From the NCBI GenBank assembly GCA_021325235.1, contig JAJPHN010000013.1, positions 1 to 64,000 of the forward strand: a DNA stretch of 64,000 nt, given 5' to 3'. The notes under the pieces were generated by a model. That model was not told the origin of the DNA. It searched no databases and saw only the letters and a program-made list of their open reading frames with translations. A program made the translations under genes and the position numbers. The DNA comes from Terriglobia bacterium. Its GTDB lineage: Bacteria > Acidobacteriota > Terriglobia > Bryobacterales > Bryobacteraceae. Numbering within the stretch: the first letter of the stretch is position 1; each line of letters opens with the position of its first letter. Positions 9,430 through 17,057 of the stretch are shown in pieces.

Positions 9430-9494
9430 AAGCTGATAGCTGAAAGCTGAAGGCTGAACGCTGACGGCTGAAAGCTGAACGCTGACCGCTGACA
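9425..9494. repeat. Tandem heptamer array, ten GCTGANN units
   Basis: Ten consecutive 7-base units run without interruption from 9425 to 9494. Every unit begins GCTGA and differs only at the last two bases (AA, TA, AA, AG, AC, CG, AA, AC, CC, CA). The first unit contains the nusB stop codon. A shorter array of the same heptamer in opposite orientation occurs at 35807-35841. Confidence 0.95.
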
Positions 9495-9517
9495 ACTCAT
9501 CGATAAACTCGGAGCTA

Positions 9518-10642
9518 ATGGCGCTCGGGCGGGCTTTCGTACTCCTGGTGTGTCTGGCAGCACTCGCCGCCTCTGCGGACCATCCCACCATCGCCATCCC
9601 GCCCGGCCTCAAACTCGCCAGCGGCAAACGAATCTGGGAAACCGCCTGCGCCGCCTGCCACGGCTCCGATGGCAAAGGCACGCCCAAAGCGCTCGCCGGA
9701 TTCGATCAGCCGCGCACCTTTCCCGATTTCACCCGCTGCGATCAGACCACCTCCGAGCTCGATAACGACTATCGAGCCATCATCACCAACGGCGGCCCGT
9801 TCCGCGGTTTCTCGCAGATCATGCCCGCCTTTCGCCAGGCCCTCACGCCGAAGCAGATCAACCAGCTCATCGAGTATCTGCGCGGCTTCTGCGATGCCAG
9901 CGGCTGGCCCCGCGGCGAACTCAACCTCCCGCGCGCGCTGGTCACAGAAAAAGCGTTCCCGGAAAACGAGACGGTTCTTACATCTGCGCTGAATGCCGGC
10001 GGCGCGCCGGGCGTCGCCAACGACATCATCGAGGAAAACCGCTTCGGCAAGCACGACGAAATCGAGATCGACGTGCCCGTCAATTTCATACATCCCGAGC
10101 ACACCTGGTACGGCGGCTTCGGCGATGCCTCGCTCGGCTTGAAGCATGAGTTTTTTTCGAATTCGCGCACCGGCTCGATCTTCGCGGCGCAGGGCGAGAT
10201 CATTCTACCCACCGGCAGCACCGCCCACGGCATCGGCTCGGGCACGCCGTCGTTTGCAACCTTCGCCGCATTCGATCAGCTCTTCCCGACGAATACGTTC
10301 TTCCAGGTGCAGGCCGGAACCCAGCAGCCCTTTGATACTTCGAAGGCGCCGCGCACTTTTTTTTGGTACAACGCCGTCGGCCAGGAGCTCTATCAATCGC
10401 ACGGGCTGGGCAGAATGTGGTCACCGATGGTGGAATTCCTGGCGGACCGGGATTTCCTGCCGGGCGCGAAGATGAACTGGGATGTGATGCCCGAAATGCA
10501 GGTGACCGTCAGCCGCCGCCAACATATCCGCTTCGATGTGGGCGTGCGGATTCCGGCCACCAACACCGCCGGGCGCGATCCGCAGGTTTTGTTTTACGTG
10601 CTCTGGGATTGGCAGGACGGCCGTCTGACGGAGGGCTGGTGA
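9518..10642 (+). CDS. c-type cytochrome domain fused to a beta-rich, probable outer-membrane barrel domain
   Basis: A 374-residue exported protein. Residues 1-20 are a signal peptide. A monoheme cytochrome c domain (about 30-125) carries Cys44-x-x-Cys47-His48 (CAACH) and a possible distal methionine in FSQIMPAF. From about 160 to the end the sequence becomes strand-rich with alternating hydrophobic residues and aromatic girdles (HTWYGGFGDASLGLKHEF, IFAAQGEIILPTG, FFWYNAVGQELY, HIRFDVGVRIPA, VLFYVLWDW), like the outer-membrane transporter/phenol-degradation barrels. The stop overlaps the GTG of the pentaheme cytochrome (GTGA), so the two are translationally coupled. Function is inferred to be electron passage at the outer membrane. 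Confidence 0.75.
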   Translation: MALGRAFVLLVCLAALAASADHPTIAIPPGLKLASGKRIWETACAACHGSDGKGTPKALAGFDQPRTFPDFTRCDQTTSELDNDYRAIITNGGPFRGFSQIMPAFRQALTPKQINQLIEYLRGFCDASGWPRGELNLPRALVTEKAFPENETVLTSALNAGGAPGVANDIIEENRFGKHDEIEIDVPVNFIHPEHTWYGGFGDASLGLKHEFFSNSRTGSIFAAQGEIILPTGSTAHGIGSGTPSFATFAAFDQLFPTNTFFQVQAGTQQPFDTSKAPRTFFWYNAVGQELYQSHGLGRMWSPMVEFLADRDFLPGAKMNWDVMPEMQVTVSRRQHIRFDVGVRIPATNTAGRDPQVLFYVLWDWQDGRLTEGW

Positions 10643-12228
10643 AGAAACTGCTCTCTCTCGCACTACTCGCGACAAGCGCGCTCGCGGCCCGCCACCCGCA
10701 AGTGGATTTTCAGACCTCCGACCGCTGCGTGGCCTGCCACAACCAGCTCACCACGAGTTCCGGCCAGGATGTTTCCATCGGGCTCGACTGGAGCGCCAGC
10801 ATCATGGCGAATTCCTCGCGCGATCCCTACTGGCAGGCCAGCGTGCGCCGCGAGACCATCGATCACGGCAGCGCGCAACCCGAGATCGAAGATGAATGCT
10901 CGGTGTGCCATATGCCGGTGACGCGCTATCGAGCGAAGCTCAAAGGCGAGCTGGGCGAAATTTTTTCGCATCTGCCGTTCCAGGCGGATAAGAAGCAGGG
11001 CAGAGAGGCCGAAGATGGCGTAACCTGCACTGTCTGTCATCAGATCGGGCGCGAGAAGCTCGGCACGCGCGAGAGTTTCAACGGCGGATTCGTCATCGAC
11101 GCGCCGCCCGGCACCGATGAACACCGCGAGTACGGGCCGTTTCATATCGAAGACGGTCTGAAACTGGTGATGCGATCCTCCACGGGCGGATTTGTGCAGC
11201 AGCAGGACGATCATATTCGCGATTCAAAGCTGTGCGCCACCTGCCATACCTTGTACACCGAGGCGCGCGGCGAAGGCGGCAAAATCGTCGGCGCGCTCCC
11301 GGAGCAGATGCCCTATCTCGAATGGCTGGCAAGCGATTATCGCGACAAGCAGAGCTGCCAGGAGTGCCACATGCCCGAGGTCAAAGAGCCTGTGCCGATT
11401 GCCCATGTACTCGGCATTCCGCGGCAGGGATTGCATCAACATGTCTTCGTGGGCGGCGACTTCTTCCTGCAGGGCATGCTGAATCGCTATCGCGATGAGC
11501 TAAGCGTAAGCGCAATGCCGCAGCAATTGAGCGCGGCTCGCGAGAATACGATCTCCTTTCTGAAACAGAAAACGGCCCGGCTGAAGATCGAATCGGCGTC
11601 GGTGGAAAACGGGCAGCTCACCGCGGATGTTTCGGTCGAGAATTTAACCGGCCACAAGTTTCCGACCGCGTTTCCATCCCGGCGTGCCTGGCTGCATGTC
11701 CTGGTGCGCGATGCGAACGGCCGCGTGCTCTTCGAATCCGGCGCATTGCACCCCGATGGATCGATTGCGGGTAACGACAACGACGCCGATGCTTCCCGCT
11801 ACGAGCCTCATTACCGCGAAATCACGGGCAGCGATCAGGTCGAAATTTACGAAGACATTCTGGGCGATGCCGGCGGCCGCGTCACAACCGGCTTGCTGGC
11901 CGGAACGCATTATTTGAAGGACAATCGCCTGCTGCCGCATGGATTCAACAAGCAGTGCGTCGACAAAGACATTGCTGTCGAAGGCGAAGCCGCAACCGAC
12001 GACAGCTTCAATGGCGCCGGAAGCCGCGTTCGTTATCGAATCGATCTGCACGGAGCGAGCGGCCCGTTCCGGATCACGGCTGAGCTCTGGTATCAGCCGA
12101 TCGGCTATCGCTGGGCGAACAATCTGAAGGCGTATAAGACCGCCGAGACGCAACGTTTCAACGGCTTCTACGATTCCATGAGCGCTGAAACCGCCGTGCT
12201 GATCACAACCGCGGAGGTTACGCGTTAG
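10639..12228 (+). CDS. Pentaheme c-type cytochrome, secreted
   Basis: A 529-residue protein from a GTG that overlaps the upstream stop; GAGGG lies 5 bases before it. The first 17 residues are a signal peptide (KKLLSLALLATSALAA). Five heme sites are seen: CVACH at 30, CSVCH at 87, CTVCH at 130, CATCH at 199 and CQECH at 240. The C-terminal ~230 residues contain no heme motif and include NLTGHKFPTAFPSRRAWLHV, a segment often found after heme regions in multiheme cytochromes. A longer in-frame reading from 10363 is a shadow of the upstream gene. It ends convergently with gatA, overlapping by 4 bases. Confidence 0.9.
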   Translation: MKKLLSLALLATSALAARHPQVDFQTSDRCVACHNQLTTSSGQDVSIGLDWSASIMANSSRDPYWQASVRRETIDHGSAQPEIEDECSVCHMPVTRYRAKLKGELGEIFSHLPFQADKKQGREAEDGVTCTVCHQIGREKLGTRESFNGGFVIDAPPGTDEHREYGPFHIEDGLKLVMRSSTGGFVQQQDDHIRDSKLCATCHTLYTEARGEGGKIVGALPEQMPYLEWLASDYRDKQSCQECHMPEVKEPVPIAHVLGIPRQGLHQHVFVGGDFFLQGMLNRYRDELSVSAMPQQLSAARENTISFLKQKTARLKIESASVENGQLTADVSVENLTGHKFPTAFPSRRAWLHVLVRDANGRVLFESGALHPDGSIAGNDNDADASRYEPHYREITGSDQVEIYEDILGDAGGRVTTGLLAGTHYLKDNRLLPHGFNKQCVDKDIAVEGEAATDDSFNGAGSRVRYRIDLHGASGPFRITAELWYQPIGYRWANNLKAYKTAETQRFNGFYDSMSAETAVLITTAEVTR

Positions 12229-13670
12229 CGCGACTGTTCGTAGTTATACGCCACGCGGAACATGGTCGCTTCATCGAAGTGTTTGGCGAAAATCTGCAGA
12301 CCGACCGGCAGGCCGTCTTTCGTTTCGCCGCACGGCACCGACATGCACGGTACTCCGGCCAGGTCGCCCGTCAGGGTGTAGACGTCCGACAGGTACATGT
12401 TCAGCGGATCATCGATTTTCTCGCCGATCTTGAACGCCGGAAACGGCGACACCGGCGCCACGATCGCATCCACGTGTGCAAACGCGTCGTGAAAATCGCG
12501 CGCGATAAGATTGCGCACCTTCTGCGCTTTGAGATAGAACGCGTCGTAATAGCCGTGGCTGAGCACATAGGTGCCGAGCATGATACGTCGCTTCACTTCG
12601 GCGCCGAAACCGCAGCCGCGCGTGTTGCGGTACATGTCGGAAAGCGTTTCGGCATCGTCGCGCACCGTGTAACGCACGCCGTCGTAGCGGGCCAGATTAG
12701 AGCTCGCCTCGGCAGTGGCGATGATGTAGTAGCAGGAGAGCGCGTATTTGGTATGCGGCAGACTGATCTCGCGCACTTCGCAGCCGAGTGTTTCAAGCTG
12801 GCGCACAGCGGCCTGAATCACGTCGCCGGTCTCCGAGCCCAGGCCCTCGAAATATTCGCGCGGCAGGCCGATTTTGAGGCCGCGCGCCGGTTCGCGCATC
12901 ATCGCCTGGTAATCGTCCACCGGCGCAAAGGCCGAAGTCGAATCCTGTTCGTCGCGCCCGGCGATCACGCGCAGAATGGCCGCGGCATCCGTGACATTTG
13001 TCGCAAACGGACCGATGTGGTCGAGCGAGCTGGCAAACGCCACCAGCCCGTAGCGCGAGACGCGTCCATAAGTGGGTGTTACGCCGACCACGCCGCAGAA
13101 GCTGGCGGGCTGGCGGATCGAGCCGCCGGTATCGGAGCCGAGCGAAGCTGTGACGCTGCCCTGCGCCACAGCGGCCGCTGAACCGCCGCTCGAGCCGCCC
13201 GGAACGCGATCGAGCGCTCGCGGATTGTGCACCGGGCCGAACGCCGAATTTTCGTTCGATGAGCCCATCGCGAACTCGTCGCAGTTGCACTTGCCGATGA
13301 TGACCGCGCCCTGCTCTTCGAGGCGAATCACCGCCGTGGCATCGTAGGGCGGAATGTAGCGCTCGAGCATGCGCGAAGCGCAGGTGGTGCGCAGGCCTTC
13401 GGTGACGATCACGTCTTTAATCGCGACGGGAACGCCCGCCAGAGCGCCCGCAAACTGATCACGCGCCAGAGCCTGATCGACGCGTTCCGCCGTGCGCAGC
13501 GCACGCTCGGGCGAGAAAGTGAGAAACGCGTTGGTCTTTTCGTTTGCGGTTTGCGCGTGCTGCAGAGCCTGCTCGGCGAGCTCTTTGGCGCTGAACTTTT
13601 TGGCGCGCAGGCCCGCCTGGATTTCGGAGATCGTGAGCGCGCTCATTTTGCTATCCACTGGTCCGCTCAT
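12225..13670 (-). CDS. gatA: Asp-tRNA(Asn)/Glu-tRNA(Gln) amidotransferase subunit A
   Basis: A 481-residue amidase-signature enzyme that releases ammonia from glutamine for transamidation of misacylated tRNA. The catalytic Lys is in VAIKDV near 84, and the Ser-cisSer pair lies in GGSSGGSAAAVA and GSDTGGSIRQPA (about 155-185). The start ATG at 13670 overlaps the gatC stop as ATGA; a second in-frame ATG lies 24 bases downstream. It forms an operon with gatC and a DciA-like gene. gatB is not in the window. Confidence 0.96.
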   Translation of the reverse strand: MSGPVDSKMSALTISEIQAGLRAKKFSAKELAEQALQHAQTANEKTNAFLTFSPERALRTAERVDQALARDQFAGALAGVPVAIKDVIVTEGLRTTCASRMLERYIPPYDATAVIRLEEQGAVIIGKCNCDEFAMGSSNENSAFGPVHNPRALDRVPGGSSGGSAAAVAQGSVTASLGSDTGGSIRQPASFCGVVGVTPTYGRVSRYGLVAFASSLDHIGPFATNVTDAAAILRVIAGRDEQDSTSAFAPVDDYQAMMREPARGLKIGLPREYFEGLGSETGDVIQAAVRQLETLGCEVREISLPHTKYALSCYYIIATAEASSNLARYDGVRYTVRDDAETLSDMYRNTRGCGFGAEVKRRIMLGTYVLSHGYYDAFYLKAQKVRNLIARDFHDAFAHVDAIVAPVSPFPAFKIGEKIDDPLNMYLSDVYTLTGDLAGVPCMSVPCGETKDGLPVGLQIFAKHFDEATMFRVAYNYEQSR

Positions 13671-13966
13671 CGCTCAATAACTCGCGGAACTTTGTAGTAA
13701 CCCGCACCGCTCTCGGCCGCGTTGGCCAGCGCTTCTTTGTTCGAGAGCGGCTGGTGCGGCACATCTTCGCGCAGCGTGGCGGTTTCGTCCGCGTCGTAGA
13801 GCACCTGCGCCATGGGCGCGACTTCGGCGGTGTCGAGTGCGTTGAGCTGCTCGATGTGGGTCAGAATTTCGCCCAGATCGTGCGACATGCGCTTCACTTC
13901 GTCATCGGAGAGGCGCAGATTCGCCAGGTCGGCGACATAGCGCACCTCGTCATCAGTCAATTTCAA
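13667..13966 (-). CDS. gatC: Asp-tRNA(Asn)/Glu-tRNA(Gln) amidotransferase subunit C
   Basis: A 99-residue GatC, the small subunit that holds GatA and GatB together. Family features are the start KLTDDEVRYVADLANLRLSDDEV, HIEQLNALDTAEVAPMAQV, and LREDVP followed by the A-x-x-x-G-Y-Y-K-V-P-R-V-I-E end. It overlaps gatA by ATGA at its 3' end and the DciA-like gene by 4 bases at its 5' end. Confidence 0.96.
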   Translation of the reverse strand: MKLTDDEVRYVADLANLRLSDDEVKRMSHDLGEILTHIEQLNALDTAEVAPMAQVLYDADETATLREDVPHQPLSNKEALANAAESGAGYYKVPRVIER

Positions 13967-14361
13967 GCAGTAGCCTTCTTACGGGAGAGTCGATATACCT
14001 TCTTTAGCACAGGATCGCGAATGGTTTCCGCTTCGTCGGCTGGGGCGCTCTCGGGCGTTTCCGCGCGCATGGGCCGGCGGCGCGGCACGGCCACCCGAAA
14101 TTCGACGTCCTCGATAAGGTCGCTGTTCGTGACCTGGCGAATGCGGGCCACAATTTGTGAGGTGAGCGGGAAAAGCTGTTTCTGCCAGACGCTGTCTTCG
14201 ACTTCGACCAGCAGCTTGTTGCGCACCAGGCGCACGCGCGACGTATGAGCGGCGACAGCCTTCCCGACCGCTGCCGGCCAGATGGCGCGGGCGTAGTCTT
14301 CGTCGGTGAGAACTTGTTTGGAAAGCGAATTTCGGCGGATCAGTTTAGCTGCGCGTTCCAT
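13963..14361 (-). CDS. DciA-like DUF721 protein
   Basis: A 132-residue basic protein. The first ~95 residues match the DUF721/DciA fold, including the A-I-W-P-A-A-V-G segment, RNKLLVEVEDSVWQKQL and a following L-x-x-x-x-x-x-x-I helix. DciA loads the replicative DnaB helicase in most bacteria that lack DnaC. The C-terminal ~35 residues look disordered and charged. It overlaps gatC by ATGA, so it is the first gene of a dciA-like/gatC/gatA operon. Assignment as the actual helicase loader is inference. Confidence 0.8.
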   Translation of the reverse strand: MERAAKLIRRNSLSKQVLTDEDYARAIWPAAVGKAVAAHTSRVRLVRNKLLVEVEDSVWQKQLFPLTSQIVARIRQVTNSDLIEDVEFRVAVPRRRPMRAETPESAPADEAETIRDPVLKKVYRLSRKKATA

Positions 14362-14517
14362 GGTCGAGTATTTTGGAGAGCTCGGCCGGGGGAGGAAGGC
14401 GAACCGGAATAGAAGTTTAACATGCGAGTCGGGACAACTCAGTCACAGCCATTGGTCTTTTTCCTTCCCGCATTGGACCTGCTAGAATCCGGCTCTGGAC
14501 AGATCGGCGGAGGTCCG

Positions 14518-14950
14518 ATGAGATATTACATTTACATCTCGGACGCAAAGATCGATATGTTGTGGCCGCAGGTGCCGCATGCCGTGAAGAAGAAGGTAGC
14601 GAACGAGTTCAAAATCGATCTGAAGGCCTTCTCGGCATCCCGAAAAGTCGAAACGGAGGCGGAAGACAGCAGGATCGCCAGGCCCGAAGCGGGCCCAAAT
14701 CCGAAGAAGAAGAGAGGGAAAGTCTCCGAACCGAAGAAGAGTGGGCACTCAGGGCGGTAGAACTCGCGACCACGCAAATGCAGGGTCCGGCGCAGACGCT
14801 CACATTTATGGCGAAGCGCCTGCTGGAAGGCCGGCAAAGATTGCCAGCGTTGGTTGAAGATTCGGATCCGGCGAAAATATCCTTCTTGGTACGCCGCTCT
14901 ACGCCGCGATGGCCGATTCCGCTTTCGACAAACTGGGCAAACGCGGCTAG
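14518..14950 (+). pseudogene. Decayed DUF7019-like gene in three frames
   Basis: The first frame starts at 14518 with MRYYIYISDAKIDMLWPQVP and FKIDLKAFSASRKVE, the N-terminus of a small family I recall as DUF7019 (SAVMC3_10250-like). After about residue 55 this frame becomes lysine-rich and ends at 14760. The second frame gives LATTQMQGPAQTLTFMAKRL around 14768-14830. The third, from 14876, gives NILLGTPLYAAMADSAFDKL and stops at 14948-14950. All three pieces are in family order but the middle (~100 residues) is missing. The gene therefore has an internal deletion and at least two frameshifts. Intact members are reported near conflict or signalling loci; here it is clearly dead. Confidence 0.75.
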
Positions 14951-14954
14951 AACG

Positions 14955-15542
14955 CTATTTCATGCCGCGCTTTTGTGCGTGGCCCGTGTCGTCTCCGAGA
15001 AGCGATTTGACGAGATTGGTCAGCGCGGGTTCAACGCGGATCGCGTCGGAGCCTTGCAGCTGGTCGCCTTTCACGCTGGTCTGAGCGCGGATATACCCTT
15101 TGCGGTCGATGACGACGATCTGCGGAATCACATAGCGATCGGAAGGCGAGAATTGCAGGAACGCGACGGCCTGATCGGCGTTGGTCCAGCCGACCGGGAA
15201 GTTCAGGCCGAAGTCTTTAACGAAGTTCTCGACCAGCAGATCGGCGTTCGGATTGATGGCGACGTCGAGCGCCTGGAAACCCTGTGAGCCGTAATCTGCC
15301 TGCAGCCGCTTCTGAACCTGCGAAGCATGCTGGCAATGAACACAGGTGGTGTAAATGAACTCGAGCGAGATGACTTTGCCGCGATAGGAGCTCAGCAGCT
15401 GCTGACCCGACCCGGGAATGTTGAAGGCGAGTTCGGGCGCCTTACGCTGCGGAGGATTAAGGGTTGCGGTTTGAGCGGCGCCGACAGTGACGGCGCAGAG
15501 TGCCAGAGCAAGCAGATGGAAAGAGGCGCGGAACGTTCGCAT
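14955..15542 (-). CDS. TlpA-like thioredoxin-fold protein, exported
   Basis: A 195-residue protein with a signal peptide (residues 1-23) and a TlpA/ResA-type redoxin fold. The redox pair is Cys67 and Cys70 (TTCVHC), with the cis-proline region in RYVIPQIVVIDRKGYI. Such proteins reduce or oxidise thiols in the periplasm, often in cytochrome c maturation, which fits the nearby cytochromes. It is a single gene facing away from the PEP-CTERM gene. Confidence 0.85.
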   Translation of the reverse strand: MRTFRASFHLLALALCAVTVGAAQTATLNPPQRKAPELAFNIPGSGQQLLSSYRGKVISLEFIYTTCVHCQHASQVQKRLQADYGSQGFQALDVAINPNADLLVENFVKDFGLNFPVGWTNADQAVAFLQFSPSDRYVIPQIVVIDRKGYIRAQTSVKGDQLQGSDAIRVEPALTNLVKSLLGDDTGHAQKRGMK

Positions 15543-15655
15543 GACGGGTTAGGGCGGAGTGGGCCGTGATTTCAGTCTAGCGATTTTGCCGGATGAGCGA
15601 GTGAGGGAATCGTGTGACGAACGTCGCTTTTAAGAGTAGAGGAGATGATGCACTC

Positions 15656-16321
15656 ATGAAAATTTTGCGAACGGCACTCGTACCGCTCGTACTGGCGTCG
15701 TCGTTGTGCGCCACCACGATCTATACCTACGACTTCAGCCAAGGCGGCTACCAGAACGGCCCGCTCACGGGAGAGTTCACCGCTACCGCCGACGCGAGTG
15801 GCATAATTTCGCGGTCGCAATTGCTCAGCTTCAGTCTGTTTGGGGGTTTACCGCTGCCGTCACCGCAGTTCTTTTCCTTTCTCACCAATGGGGGATCCAG
15901 CAGCCTTGCGATTGCGTGGGAGTCCGCGGATGGACGATTCGGCGTCTGCGTCGGTGCACCGGCCGCTTTTGGGGGTAACATCGACGGCGCGAATTGCGGA
16001 CCAGGACAAGTGAACGGCTATTTCTTCAACCAGAACGGCTTCGTCTACACCACAGAGCAGTTAGCGGTTGTCACGCTGGTCAGTGCTGTTACAACAACAA
16101 CGGCACCCGAACCAGAAGCTGTCGGCCTCATGGTTTTGGGGATCGGGCTCGTCCTCTTGACTGCTCTGTGGGCCAGATTGCGATCTGCGAGTATGGTTAC
16201 AGCAGTAACGTATGTTGTTTCACATTGGCTCGCGGCGACTTCGCTGCGCGAGTTTCCTTACCGGCGTCCTCCTGTTCGGGGGCGCTTTTTGCGGCAGGCG
16301 TCTGGACGCTGCTTCTTCTGA
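15656..16321 (+). CDS. PEP-CTERM sorting-domain protein with an abnormal C-terminal extension
   Basis: A secreted protein of 221 residues from the ATG at 15656; the in-frame ATG at 15614 lacks a signal-like start. Residues 1-20 are a signal peptide (KILRTALVPLVLASSLCA). The middle is low-complexity and beta-rich. Near residue 157 comes APEPEAVGLMVLGIGLVLLT followed by ALWARLR: a PEP-like motif, a membrane helix and a basic end, as used by the exosortase system. A normal family member would stop here. This one continues for about 45 residues into a frame that overlaps the first 110 bases of the next gene. No exosortase gene is in the window. Confidence 0.7.
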   Translation: MKILRTALVPLVLASSLCATTIYTYDFSQGGYQNGPLTGEFTATADASGIISRSQLLSFSLFGGLPLPSPQFFSFLTNGGSSSLAIAWESADGRFGVCVGAPAAFGGNIDGANCGPGQVNGYFFNQNGFVYTTEQLAVVTLVSAVTTTTAPEPEAVGLMVLGIGLVLLTALWARLRSASMVTAVTYVVSHWLAATSLREFPYRRPPVRGRFLRQASGRCFF

Positions 16322-17030
16322 GAACCCGGAACAGTTTCGTATCGAAGTGACCGGGTCCGCCTGGATCGTGAATACGACCGGGAGCATTCAATCGAGCGGA
16401 ACGCCCGTCGATCTGGTGAGCGATCTGGGCGCGGCTCAGCAGCAGCCGACTTTCTTTGGCAGGCTGGTTTTCAAACCCGGACGGAAGCATCGCATTGTGG
16501 TCGAAGGCATGCCGTTCACGGTGGACGGCTACAACGTGGTCAATCGGACGATCGTGTATCGCGGGCAGACCTTCGATGTGCACGAGACGGTGCGCTCGGC
16601 TGCCAGCTTCAATTACGTCTTTGCCGGTTATCAGTACGATCTGTTGAGCGGTGTGATGGGCCATCTGGGGCTTTCGGCGGGCGGTGCCTATGTGGATGCG
16701 GGCGGACGGATCACGAGCGTGGAGACGGGCAACACCGGCGCGAAGACCGAAACGCTTGGACTCCCGCTGGCCGGGATCGAGGGGCGCCTGTTTCCGCTGC
16801 CCGGTCACAGGATTCTGACCGTCGAAGGCGGATTGCGCGGCATGAGCGTGGGCTCCTACGGCAGCTATTTCGAGGCGCAGGGGAGCGGGGGCGTCAACCT
16901 CGGACATTTTGCATTGCTGGCTGGCTATCGCAGCATGCATCCCGACTTGCATGCCTCGAGCGGCGCGAATCCTTCGGGCGTCGATGCGCATCTGCGCGGG
17001 CCGATTTTCTCCGTGCAATGGAGATGGTGA
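16212..17030 (+). CDS. Outer-membrane beta-barrel family protein
   Basis: A 272-residue protein with a signal peptide (to about residue 35, ending C-G-R-R-L-D-A-A) and a body of alternating hydrophobic strands, with repeated F-x-Y/V-F-A-G-Y-Q-Y-D-L-L-S-G-V-type segments and a final aromatic FSVQWRW. This is the pattern of a small (8-10 strand) outer-membrane barrel. The substrate is not known. Its 5' end overlaps the extended PEP-CTERM reading frame by 110 bases. It ends 27 bases before the GH127 gene. Confidence 0.65.
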   Translation: MLFHIGSRRLRCASFLTGVLLFGGAFCGRRLDAASSENPEQFRIEVTGSAWIVNTTGSIQSSGTPVDLVSDLGAAQQQPTFFGRLVFKPGRKHRIVVEGMPFTVDGYNVVNRTIVYRGQTFDVHETVRSAASFNYVFAGYQYDLLSGVMGHLGLSAGGAYVDAGGRITSVETGNTGAKTETLGLPLAGIEGRLFPLPGHRILTVEGGLRGMSVGSYGSYFEAQGSGGVNLGHFALLAGYRSMHPDLHASSGANPSGVDAHLRGPIFSVQWRW

Positions 17031-17057
17031 AGCGAATGCGCGAGAAAATAGGGCCGT

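Noticed and set aside
9425-9494. Repeat array as a CRISPR
   Set aside because: The unit is 7 bases with no spacers between copies and there are no cas genes in the window.
10363-10638. Longer N-terminus for the pentaheme cytochrome
   Set aside because: The extra 92 residues are a shadow of the upstream gene; the GTG at 10639 starts a clear signal peptide and has a ribosome-binding site.
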